Below, one piece after another: positions 1-7,665 of a stretch of 64,000 nt of DNA. The notes beneath the pieces are model-generated. The model saw only the letters and a list, made by a program, of their open reading frames with translations, was not told where the DNA came from and did not search any database. This DNA comes from Chamaesiphon sp041738715 (GTDB lineage Bacteria > Cyanobacteriota > Cyanobacteriia > Cyanobacteriales > Chamaesiphonaceae). Numbering within the stretch: the first letter of the stretch is position 1; each line of letters opens with the position of its first letter. Made by a program: the position numbers and the translations under genes. The stretch spans positions 1 through 64,000 of the forward strand of contig JBGSPI010000090.1 of NCBI GenBank assembly GCA_041738715.1, written 5' to 3'.

Positions 1-106
1 CATCAGTTCAGGAGTTCAGCTCGGATTTACTTCTTTTTTTTCCAGTAATATATATTTCTGAATTGGACGTGCTTCCTTGCTGCCAGAGTTATTTACGGAC
101 TTTACC

Positions 107-221
107 GTGATTCATCTGGAACGAATCGCACACACTCCCCGAATTCATCGATCTGGCAATTGTTGGGGCTGGTCCTCACGCGCTGACGCTGGTAACGCAT
201 CTATTACAGAAAAAGAAATCG
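107..221 (+). other. Displaced 5' coding segment of the flavin monooxygenase-like gene
   Basis: The frame of the following gene stays open back to a TGA at 108-110. It encodes the dinucleotide-binding motif IDLAIVGAGPHALTLVTHLL at about 147-206, which such an enzyme needs to hold FAD. No ATG, GTG or TTG lies in that frame between 111 and 221. A GTG at 107 opens another frame that would join the Rossmann frame if one C were removed from the CCCC run at 137-140. I infer a one-base frameshift, an assembly error or a non-standard start. The first in-frame ATG, at 222, comes after the FAD motif. Confidence 0.7.
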
Positions 222-1358
222 ATGCGCGGACGGTTCCTGGTCTTCGATCCTAGCGGTACCTGGATGAATCGATGGCATCATCAGTTCGCCGCCTTCGAGA
301 TTCCACATTTGCGGTCGCCCGCCGTCCATCAGCCCGATCCCAATCCTCATGCCCTGCGGACCTTTGCCGCTCCCCGTCCCAATGAATTGTTTGCCCCCTA
401 TGACTTGCCAGGAACTCAGTTATTTCGAGATTTCTGCCAAGAAACTATCCAACGCTGGCAATTAGAGGATTGCGTCTATCCTGCTCAAGTTGTTCGAGTC
501 GAACCATGCCAAGATCGCGGTCGTTCTCGCTTTTGTTTACACTTATCCAATGGGCGAATTATGATCGCCCGCAGAGTGGTAATTGCCAATGGTGGAGCCG
601 TCCCGCAGATCCCTGAGTGGGTGGGGCAAATTTCCACTACTTATCCCCAGGACAGACTATTACATTCTCATCAAGTAGACCTGCGAGGATTGGATCTACA
701 AGGCGAAAGAGTTCTAATTGTCGGGGGTGGTCTAACCAGCGGACATCTGGCTTTAGGTGCGATTGAACGGGGCGCACAGGTGTTATTAATGTCTCGCCGC
801 AATGTGTACGACAAACTATTCGATGCCGATCCTGGTTGGATCGGGCCGAAATATCTTAAAGGTTTTTGGGCAGAGCCGGATTTACATGCCCGCTGGCAGA
901 TGATTCAACAAGCCCGGAATGGTGGTTCGATGACTCCAATGGTACTATCTCAATTGCGAAAACTGGAACGAGAGGGGAAGATTGAATTCTACGAGCAATG
1001 TCAGGTATCTAGCGCGGAATGGAGCGATAAGGGCTGGCAAATACACTGTGATAACTCTGCCGTCCATGAGTGCATTCATCATCAATCGATCAACCGGATT
1101 TGGGTTGCCACTGGTAGCCAGTTAGATGCTCGAAATCATCCTCTATTGCAAGATATTTTGAACGCACATCCGATCGAAGTTGTCAATGGTTTACCTGTTA
1201 TTGACGAGTATCTACGTTGGCAAGGTTGTGAGTTATTTATTATGGGCGGGTTGGCAGCATTACGAGTCGGGCCAGCAGCGCGGAACTTATCAGGGGCGAG
1301 GGCTGCAAGCGATCGGATCGTCCCGGCTTTGACTAAATCTAGGATTGGATTGAACTGA
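222..1358 (+). CDS. FAD/NAD(P)-dependent oxidoreductase, lysine/ornithine N-monooxygenase-like (5' end displaced)
   Basis: A flavin-dependent oxidoreductase of the SidA/IucD-like type that would use NAD(P)H and FAD. The start at 222 is only the first ATG: the true N-terminus with GAGPHALT lies just upstream (107-221). Visible from 222 are the LEIPHLRSP-like substrate region (FEIPHLRSPAVH), a second nucleotide-binding motif VLIVGGGLTSGHLALGAIERG at about residues 165-185, and a C-terminal ATGSQLDARNHPLL / IMGGLAALRVGP region that resembles the FAD-closing part of the fold. The substrate is unknown. No siderophore synthetase is adjacent, so a siderophore role is not supported. It ends in front of a palindrome shared with the convergent oxidase operon. 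Without the upstream segment the protein would probably not bind FAD, so the gene may be a recent pseudogene. Confidence 0.75.
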   Translation: MRGRFLVFDPSGTWMNRWHHQFAAFEIPHLRSPAVHQPDPNPHALRTFAAPRPNELFAPYDLPGTQLFRDFCQETIQRWQLEDCVYPAQVVRVEPCQDRGRSRFCLHLSNGRIMIARRVVIANGGAVPQIPEWVGQISTTYPQDRLLHSHQVDLRGLDLQGERVLIVGGGLTSGHLALGAIERGAQVLLMSRRNVYDKLFDADPGWIGPKYLKGFWAEPDLHARWQMIQQARNGGSMTPMVLSQLRKLEREGKIEFYEQCQVSSAEWSDKGWQIHCDNSAVHECIHHQSINRIWVATGSQLDARNHPLLQDILNAHPIEVVNGLPVIDEYLRWQGCELFIMGGLAALRVGPAARNLSGARAASDRIVPALTKSRIGLN

Positions 1359-1431
1359 TAGTTATATCTTCGCTGCGCCGTTGGTTGATTATTTTGTTAC
1401 TCTAGTTTTACCCTTGATTTAGTCAAAGAAC

Positions 1432-1468
1432 AACCGGATTGAAAGACATCCGATCTGCCAATCCGGTT
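1432..1468. terminator. Hairpin between convergent genes
   Basis: Perfect 10-bp inverted repeat AACCGGATTG (1432-1441) and CAATCCGGTT (1459-1468) with a 17-nt loop. It sits between the convergent ends of the oxidoreductase (1358) and ctaE (1504). No long T-run follows on either strand, so its role as a bidirectional terminator is inferred from position. Confidence 0.45.
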
Positions 1469-1503
1469 CGTTGATTTGTTGATTAAACTAGTGACTTTCT
1501 TGA

Positions 1504-2121
1504 TTACAGCAGGTATAACAGGATAAATAAAATAATCCAGATTACATCAACAAAATGCCAATATATTTCGGCAGCTTCGACACCAAAATGATTATTGGTA
1601 CCATAATGCTCGCCTTTAAGTGATCGCCATAATACCGCTAAAATCAATAACACACCCACAGTCACGTGTAATCCGTGGAAACCAGTTAAAACATAGAATG
1701 TACTCGCGAATAAATTTGTCCGCAGTCCAAATTCTAAATGACTGTACTCATACAACTGTCCGCCCAGGAAAACGATACCCATTAAGGCAGTAATTCCAAA
1801 CCACAGTTGCAAACCCTTGACATCATTCTTTTTGATCGCGGTGTCAGCCTGATGAATGACTAAACTGCTGGCAATTAGAATGACTGTATTCACCCCTGGC
1901 AGCATTAATTCTAGCTTGGGCGTACCCGCTGGCGGCCATTCTGGAGCCATGGCGCGGAAGGCTAGATAGGCAATAAATAAACCGAGAAAAATCATCCCCT
2001 CAGCAACGAGAAAGACGATTAACCCAAAAATCCGATGATCGGGATGTGCCTCATGATGGCTATCATGTTGAGACTCAGCCGCAATATTAATCTGCGTTGT
2101 GTCAGAAATAGATCCTTGCAT
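1504..2121 (-). CDS. ctaE: Cytochrome c oxidase subunit III
   Basis: Third subunit of the heme-copper respiratory oxidase, a membrane protein that supports the CtaC/CtaD core in proton-coupled oxygen reduction. The 205-residue length and five membrane segments fit the shorter bacterial form that lacks the first two helices. The C-terminal block GFHGLHVTVGVLLILAVLWR followed by EIYWHFVDVIWIILFILLYL is the family signature. The N-terminus is hydrophilic and His-rich (SQHDSHHEAHPDH), as is common in cyanobacterial homologues. It is the last gene of the minus-strand operon ctaC-ctaD-ctaE, 103 bp after ctaD with a hairpin in the gap. The assignment is secure. Confidence 0.96.
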   Translation of the reverse strand: MQGSISDTTQINIAAESQHDSHHEAHPDHRIFGLIVFLVAEGMIFLGLFIAYLAFRAMAPEWPPAGTPKLELMLPGVNTVILIASSLVIHQADTAIKKNDVKGLQLWFGITALMGIVFLGGQLYEYSHLEFGLRTNLFASTFYVLTGFHGLHVTVGVLLILAVLWRSLKGEHYGTNNHFGVEAAEIYWHFVDVIWIILFILLYLL

Positions 2122-2166
2122 AGTTAATAATTAAGTTAGTGAGCTAGGGTGTGCGACCCCAACGGC

Positions 2167-2189
2167 TAACGCACCAATTTGGTGCGTTA
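2167..2189 (-). other. Hairpin in the ctaD-ctaE intergenic gap
   Basis: Perfect 9-bp inverted repeat TAACGCACC (2167-2175) and GGTGCGTTA (2181-2189) with a 5-nt loop. No T-run follows in the operon direction, so it is more likely an mRNA processing or stability element between ctaD and ctaE than a terminator. Confidence 0.4.
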
Positions 2190-2224
2190 ACGAATTGTAG
2201 GTAATGAAAATAGCTGCAATAGAT

Positions 2225-3889
2225 TTAACCTTTACCACTAGCTACCAAAACCTTCTCTTCCGCTTCTTCCTCAGTATCACCATAGTCATAGGGGCCATTT
2301 GTGAGTACGGGTAAGACTTCAAAGTTTTCGATTTCTGGAGGTGAAGTAGTTTGCCAATCTAGAGTTAGTGCATTCCAAGGATTATTTCCGGCAACCTCAC
2401 CTTTGAAACAACACCAAATTGCATTAACGAGAAAAGGTACTGTCGAAATCGCCAGGACATAACTACCATAGGTACAGACTTGATTTAACCCTTGGAACTC
2501 TGGTGCATACATGGCAATCCGGCGCGGCATCCCCTGTAAACCGAGAATATGCATGGGAAGGAAGGTAACGTTAAACCCAATGTAAGTTAAGACAAAGTGA
2601 ATTTTTCCCCAGGTATCATTAATATGTCTGCCAGTGACTTTTGGGTACCAGTGATAAATTCCAGTATAAATACCAAATACGCTCCCACCAAACAACACAT
2701 AGTGCAGGTGAGCAACTACGAAGTAAGTATCGTGAACGTGAATATCAAAGGGTACCGATGCTAGCATTACCCCAGTAATCCCACCAATCACGAAGGTAGA
2801 GATAAAACCCATCGCAAATAGCATCGGACTATTTAGGGTAATTTTTCCGCCCCACATTGTCGCTAACCAACCAAAGATTTTAATCCCTGTCGGTACGGCA
2901 ATGACCATCGTGGCAATCATGAAAAACATCCGCAACCAGGCTGGAGTACCACTTGTGAACATGTGGTGTGCCCAGACAATCAAGCCTAAAAAGCTAATTG
3001 CCATACTAGAATAAGCGATCGCGCCGTACCCAAAGATCGGTTTACGGGCATGCACGGGAATTACTTCGGAAATCACGCCAAAAAAGGGTAGTACCATGAT
3101 GTACACCGCTGGGTGGGAGTAAAACCAGAACATGTGCTGGTAAACTACTGGTTGCCCTCCACCAGTAGGATTGAAAAATGCTGTACCCGCAATCAGATCG
3201 AAAGATAGTAAAATTAATGCGCCAGCGAGGACAGGGGTAGCTAGTAGGATCAGAGCCGAAGTTGCTAGCATCGCCCAGCAAAATAAGGGCATCTGCATCA
3301 TCGTCATACTGGGAATTCGCATCTTCAAAATCGTAGTGAAGAAGTTAATTCCCCCCAAAATTGAAGAAGTACCTAATAACAACAGACTGAGAATCCAAAT
3401 CGCCTCTCCTGCTTTTGGTCCAATCAAGCTCAATGGGGGATAAGATGTCCAGCCAGATTGAGCAGTACCGACGAAGAAGCTACCCATCAGCATTAAACCG
3501 GCGGGGGGGATCAGCCAAAAAGCGACGGCATTGAGTTTAGGGAATGCCATATCCCGTGCGCCAATCATCAGGGGAAGGAGATAGTTGGCAAAGGCTCCGG
3601 TTCCGGCTGGGACAATCCACAGGAAGATCATGATCGTCCCGTGCATGGTGAACATACTATTATAAGTAGCGGGATCGACCAAATCTGGGTCGGGAGTGGC
3701 GAGTTCTGTCCTAATTAATTCGGCGAGGATACCACCAATAATGTAAAAGACAAAGCCGAGGACGAAATATTGAATCCCAATTACTTTGTGATCGGTACTA
3801 AATGTAAAATAATCTGGCCAGCGACGTTGATGATAGTCTGGTGCTTCATCTTTTTCGACTGAATTGGGGATGGATAGTTCTGCTGTCAT
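2225..3889 (-). CDS. ctaD: Cytochrome c oxidase subunit I
   Basis: Catalytic subunit of the aa3-type oxidase, carrying low-spin heme a and the heme a3-CuB centre. Visible ligands are His of TMHGTIM (heme a), His and cross-linked Tyr of YSHPAVYIMVLP (CuB), HH of VWAHHMF (CuB), and both His of HDTYFVVAHLHYVLF (hemes a3 and a). The proton-channel Glu of the HPEVY motif is replaced (HPAVY preceded by YS), the pattern of A2-type enzymes and usual for cyanobacteria. The length of 554 residues and twelve predicted helices are normal. It lies between ctaC and ctaE on the same strand. The C-terminus carries an acidic tail (DYGDTEEEAEEK). Confidence 0.98.
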   Translation of the reverse strand: MTAELSIPNSVEKDEAPDYHQRRWPDYFTFSTDHKVIGIQYFVLGFVFYIIGGILAELIRTELATPDPDLVDPATYNSMFTMHGTIMIFLWIVPAGTGAFANYLLPLMIGARDMAFPKLNAVAFWLIPPAGLMLMGSFFVGTAQSGWTSYPPLSLIGPKAGEAIWILSLLLLGTSSILGGINFFTTILKMRIPSMTMMQMPLFCWAMLATSALILLATPVLAGALILLSFDLIAGTAFFNPTGGGQPVVYQHMFWFYSHPAVYIMVLPFFGVISEVIPVHARKPIFGYGAIAYSSMAISFLGLIVWAHHMFTSGTPAWLRMFFMIATMVIAVPTGIKIFGWLATMWGGKITLNSPMLFAMGFISTFVIGGITGVMLASVPFDIHVHDTYFVVAHLHYVLFGGSVFGIYTGIYHWYPKVTGRHINDTWGKIHFVLTYIGFNVTFLPMHILGLQGMPRRIAMYAPEFQGLNQVCTYGSYVLAISTVPFLVNAIWCCFKGEVAGNNPWNALTLDWQTTSPPEIENFEVLPVLTNGPYDYGDTEEEAEEKVLVASGKG

Positions 3890-3993
3890 AAATCAATCTG
3901 CTAAGTTAGGTTGTTTTAACGCAAAGAACGCAGAGAAGGCGCGAAGTTCGCAAGGAGGTGGTTTGTGGGAAGTGGGTCGTGGTTTAGCTGAAT

Positions 3994-4989
3994 TTAGTGT
4001 TGGGGTTGGAGATGGTTAATCATTTCTGGTTGAATGCCCATTTCCATCGCATAGGGAGCTAGGTATTGACTTGCGGAGAGGTTAACTGGATTCATCGCAA
4101 TCGTTTGTTTAACTACTTCGGCTTGAGCTTGGGTCGATTGTTGTTGACTAGCAATCCAAGTGTCGTATTCTTCGGGAGTATGAACGATCATTCTTGTCAC
4201 CATCGAACCATGATAACCACCACAGAGTTCGGCACAGCGGAGGGGATAAGTCCCAACTTTATTGCTGGTAAATCTGAGTTGGGTGGGGGTACCGGGAATC
4301 ACATCTTGTTTGAGTCTGAGTTCGGGAATCCAGACAGCATGGATTACGTCTTGAGCATTCATGTTTAGTTGCACTTCTTTGCCCACGGGGATGTGTAGTT
4401 CGCCAGAAGTTACGTTAGCGTCGGGATAGGTAAAAATCCAAGCGTACTGTAGTCCTAAGACATTGACGTTAACACCAGCGGGTTTACCTTGATTGGCGGG
4501 TGAAGCACCGATGCCCATTGCCATCAAGGGATTACCTTTCGCGGAAGTGTCACCATCTAGGGTAGCCGCGATCGCACTTCCTTTGCCACTGGGCATTCCG
4601 TGCATGGCATGAATATCATTGGCGGCACCAGGATCGAAACCGCCCATTTCATTATAGATTTCAAAACTGTAAATCGAAATCCACAGTACAACGGCAGCGG
4701 GAATTGCCGTCCAGAGGATTTCTAAGGGCACATTACCTTCTATCGCTGCGCCATCGCCGATTTCACCCGGTTTCCGCCGAAATTTGATCGCACAAAATAT
4801 CAATACACCTTGAACACCTAAAAATAGGCCGATGGAAATGGTCATCATGGCGTTGAACAAGCCATCGACATGGGCTGCTTCTTCCGAGGCGGCAACGGGC
4901 ATTAATCCGTGATTTTGTCCATACCAGAGACTAACTAGGGTTAGCCCGATGCCCAGCAGGAGGGTGATAATTGAGCTAGGAATATTCAT
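3994..4989 (-). CDS. ctaC: Cytochrome c oxidase subunit II
   Basis: Accepts electrons from cytochrome c (or cytochrome c6/plastocyanin) through the binuclear CuA centre and passes them to CtaD. The N-terminus has a signal-like helix and a second membrane helix (about residues 45-70 and 90-110), followed by a periplasmic cupredoxin domain. The CuA ligand set is CAELCGGYHGSM (C-x3-C-x3-H-x2-M), with the upstream His in DVIHAVWIPEL. A roughly 50-residue loop rich in Gly, Ala and Met (DIHAMHGMPSGKG onwards) separates helix 2 from the CuA domain and is typical of cyanobacterial CtaC. First gene of the operon, divergent from ctaA across a 580-bp gap. Confidence 0.97.
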   Translation of the reverse strand: MNIPSSIITLLLGIGLTLVSLWYGQNHGLMPVAASEEAAHVDGLFNAMMTISIGLFLGVQGVLIFCAIKFRRKPGEIGDGAAIEGNVPLEILWTAIPAAVVLWISIYSFEIYNEMGGFDPGAANDIHAMHGMPSGKGSAIAATLDGDTSAKGNPLMAMGIGASPANQGKPAGVNVNVLGLQYAWIFTYPDANVTSGELHIPVGKEVQLNMNAQDVIHAVWIPELRLKQDVIPGTPTQLRFTSNKVGTYPLRCAELCGGYHGSMVTRMIVHTPEEYDTWIASQQQSTQAQAEVVKQTIAMNPVNLSASQYLAPYAMEMGIQPEMINHLQPQH

Positions 4990-5570
4990 GGATTTGAAAG
5001 GATGAAAAGGGAGTTAGGGTCTAGAAATTTGGCTAGTAACGATCGAGTTGACGTTGAGATAAGTCGATCGTTGCTGGTGTAGGATACTTAGGGATGAGGG
5101 TATGATGTCATCATCGCTGTTAAAGCTAGGTTTAGGGAAATTTTCAGCCGCATCCTTGAGCTAATGGCTAAGATAATAATGGCAATTTAGCGATCGAGAC
5201 AGTTACGTTTATCACCTTTACTAAGGTACCGTAGGGGATTGGGTCGATCGGTACTTATTTGCATTTCTTCAGATTTTCTTTGGAATTGACTCAAGCGCGC
5301 TGGGCTGGGTGGCTGAGAGCGTTTAATAGGTTCAATCTTTAATATTTTCTTTGGGATCTAGCCGAATTAAGGGTAGAATTGCCTCTGCATCAGGATTAGG
5401 GCTTTCAATTCCCGACAGATATCCATCGATCCCCACCAACGCACAGTAGGTATTAATGCTAGTTTGGGAAAGATTGATTGAAATAGCACAAAACACTAAA
5501 GCATAAATTTGGCAAAATAAACCCACAGTATTTCTCCAGGTCTAAACTGGCAAATTATTTTCAATTACAT
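4990..5570. promoter_or_regulatory. Divergent intergenic region between ctaCDE and ctaAB
   Basis: This 581-bp gap separates the two divergent halves of the oxidase locus and must hold both promoters. I see several GATCGAT-type sites and no clear hairpin. The only open frame of note is a short minus-strand frame at 5332-5526, described separately. No confident -35/-10 pair can be assigned by eye. Confidence 0.5.
5332..5526 (-). CDS. Possible small protein, 64 residues, unrecognised
   Basis: A short open frame in the ctaC-ctaA gap. The N-terminal 25 residues are hydrophobic (MGLFCQIYALVFCAISINLS) and the rest is ordinary soluble-looking sequence (SGIESPNPDAEAILPLIRLD). There is no recognisable family and no clear ribosome binding site. 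It sits where the ctaA promoter is expected, so it may be chance. Kept only because the composition is protein-like. Confidence 0.22.
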   Translation of the reverse strand: MGLFCQIYALVFCAISINLSQTSINTYCALVGIDGYLSGIESPNPDAEAILPLIRLDPKENIKD

Positions 5571-6533
5571 ATGTCCAATTCAGTCATTAGCCATAATTCC
5601 CCCCCCAGTGAGAGCGAATCTTACTTGGCTGAGAGTCCAAATGTTGCCGTCAGGGTTCGTCGTCTAGTCTGGAAAATTGCTTTTGCCACCTTGCTGCTGA
5701 TGGCAGTAGGTAGTGCTACTAGGGTGATGAATGCTGGTCTAGCTTGCCCTGATTGGCCGTTGTGTTACGGACAATTGGTGCCCACTCAACAGATGAATCT
5801 TCAGGTCTTTTTAGAATGGTTTCATCGTTTGGATGCTGGGATCATTGGTTTAAGTACATTATTCTTGTTCGGCTTGTCTTGGTGGCAACGCCAACATCTG
5901 CCTAGCTGGCTCCCCTGGGCTAGTGCTTTATCCTTGGGGCTGATTTTAGTTCAAGGGGGAATAGGTGCATTCACTGTCACGGAGTTGCTCCGGTTCGATA
6001 TTGTCACAGCGCACTTGGGTACGGCACTTTTATTTTTCAGTACACTATTGATAATTGGCAGTTGTTTACTGCCAATCGCACCGCCTACCAACACAATTAA
6101 GCAAACTTGGCACAAAGGCGGAGCCTCGATTGCTCTCACTGCGGCAGTTTTCGTCTATATTCAAAGCATCCTTGGTGGTTTAGTTGGTTCTCGCTGGGCA
6201 CTACATCAATGTTTTGGGAACTCCGAACTCTGCACAGTGATGAACACTCATATTATCGGTGTCATACCGGCAACACTCAGTTCGATCGCCGCAATAGTTG
6301 TGATTTGGCGCAACTCTAATTTACCTAAATATTGTCGTTATTTAGCTACACTCACAGGTGGTTTATTGCTCTCCCAAATTCTCTTAGGTATTGCTACTTT
6401 CAAACTGCATCTGCAAGTTGAACCGCTAACTGTCACTCATCAATTGATCGGGGCAATGTTATTGGGTACATTAGTCGTACTCTCTGTATTGTTATGGAGA
6501 TTAGACCAGCCCCAAACCACTGCTCAAGCTTAA
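5571..6533 (+). CDS. ctaA: Heme A synthase (CtaA/Cox15)
   Basis: Integral membrane enzyme that oxidises the C8 methyl of heme O to the formyl group of heme A for the aa3 oxidase encoded divergently. The 320 residues contain about eight hydrophobic helices. Conserved His are seen in LEWFHRLDAG, IVTAHLGTA, MNTHIIGVI and VTHQLIGAML, matching the paired heme-ligand His of the family. A Cys pair near the first external loop (LACPDWPLCYGQ) is also typical. ctaB follows after 27 bp on the same strand, so the two form an operon. Confidence 0.96.
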   Translation: MSNSVISHNSPPSESESYLAESPNVAVRVRRLVWKIAFATLLLMAVGSATRVMNAGLACPDWPLCYGQLVPTQQMNLQVFLEWFHRLDAGIIGLSTLFLFGLSWWQRQHLPSWLPWASALSLGLILVQGGIGAFTVTELLRFDIVTAHLGTALLFFSTLLIIGSCLLPIAPPTNTIKQTWHKGGASIALTAAVFVYIQSILGGLVGSRWALHQCFGNSELCTVMNTHIIGVIPATLSSIAAIVVIWRNSNLPKYCRYLATLTGGLLLSQILLGIATFKLHLQVEPLTVTHQLIGAMLLGTLVVLSVLLWRLDQPQTTAQA

Positions 6534-6560
6534 AGATTCCTGCCGAGTTAAAAATACTTA

Positions 6561-7541
6561 TTGATACTATTCCCCGACATGCAAGAGCTTCTAAATCAGT
6601 CGATCGAGCGCAAACACCAAAATTTCTCGGAAGTTATTCAGAGCTATTATCAGCTTACCAAACCCAGAATTATTCCCCTATTATTAATCACTACTGCCGC
6701 AGCTATGTGGATGGCTTCTGGCGGTAATACAGATCCCGTCTTATTTTTAATTACCGTAATTGGGGGAATGTTTGCCGCAGCTTCAGCACAAACGATGAAT
6801 TGTATTTACGATCGAGATATCGATTATGCGATGGAACGGACGCGCAATCGACCAATTCCTTCCGGTAGAGTTAAGCCGCTTCATGCCTGGATTTTTGCGA
6901 TCGTTTTAGCGGGATTATCTTTTACAATTCTCACCGTTTTTACCAATCTTCTAGCCGCATTACTCGCGATGTCTGGGATTGGTTTCTATATGGTGATCTA
7001 TACCCATCTCCTCAAACGTCATACTTCTCAAAATATCGTTATTGGTGGTGCGGCTGGGTGTATTCCCGTTTTAGTTGGTTGGGCGGCTGTGACTAATAGT
7101 TTAAGTATTGAAGCTTGGGTATTATTTGCGATCGTTTTTATTTGGACTCCGCCACATTTCTGGGCATTAGCTTTGATGATCAAAGATGATTATGCCAAGG
7201 TGGGGATTCCAATGTTGCCTGTAATTGTTGGTGAAGCAGGGACAGCTAAACAAATTTGGATTTATACACTCTTACTAATTCCCACAACTTTAGCTCTTGT
7301 TTATCCATTGGGTTCGGCGGGAATTGTGTATGGAGTCTCGGCATTAGGATTGGGCGGCGTTTTTGTTTATAAGGCTTGGCAATTACTCCAAGCTCCGACA
7401 GAGAAGCAAGTCGCAAAATCGATGTTTAAATATTCAATTTTGTACATGATGCTATTGTGTACGGCAGTTGTTGTCGATAGTTTGCCGCAGACACACAATG
7501 CGATCGCATTGTTATTGAATCAGGTCAAAATCTTCTCCTAG
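6561..7541 (+). CDS. ctaB: Protoheme IX farnesyltransferase (heme O synthase)
   Basis: UbiA-family membrane prenyltransferase that adds a farnesyl group to heme B to give heme O, the substrate of CtaA. The first Asp-rich motif is NCIYDRDIDYAMERTRNRPI and the second region is MIKDDYAKVGIPMLPVIVG, both diagnostic for CtaB. The length of 326 residues with about nine helices is normal. It starts 27 bp after ctaA. A long hairpin follows its stop at 7573-7612. Confidence 0.97.
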   Translation: MILFPDMQELLNQSIERKHQNFSEVIQSYYQLTKPRIIPLLLITTAAAMWMASGGNTDPVLFLITVIGGMFAAASAQTMNCIYDRDIDYAMERTRNRPIPSGRVKPLHAWIFAIVLAGLSFTILTVFTNLLAALLAMSGIGFYMVIYTHLLKRHTSQNIVIGGAAGCIPVLVGWAAVTNSLSIEAWVLFAIVFIWTPPHFWALALMIKDDYAKVGIPMLPVIVGEAGTAKQIWIYTLLLIPTTLALVYPLGSAGIVYGVSALGLGGVFVYKAWQLLQAPTEKQVAKSMFKYSILYMMLLCTAVVVDSLPQTHNAIALLLNQVKIFS

Positions 7542-7572
7542 ATCTTTCATTGTCAACCATCTGCAAAATTAC

Positions 7573-7616
7573 TTAATGGTAAGAGCAATTGATAAATTGC
7601 CCTTACCATTAATTTT
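7573..7616 (+). terminator. Terminator-like hairpin after ctaB
   Basis: An 18-bp stem (7573-7590 with 7595-7612, one A-C mismatch) closes a 4-nt loop GATA and is followed by TTTT. It lies 31 bp after the ctaB stop and before ligA, so it probably ends the ctaAB transcript. Confidence 0.65.
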
Positions 7617-7665
7617 AAGAAGCTAGATATTGTTTGCTTCCCATCTACTATCCCCCATCTCAAAC

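Noticed and set aside
3171..3443. Open frames antisense to ctaD
   Set aside because: They are shadows of a strongly conserved gene, with no start signals or family features.
3890..3993. Direct ACGCAGAG-like repeats before ctaD as a regulatory site
   Set aside because: ACGCAAAGAACGCAGAG is a common dispersed motif in cyanobacteria; nothing here ties it to regulation.
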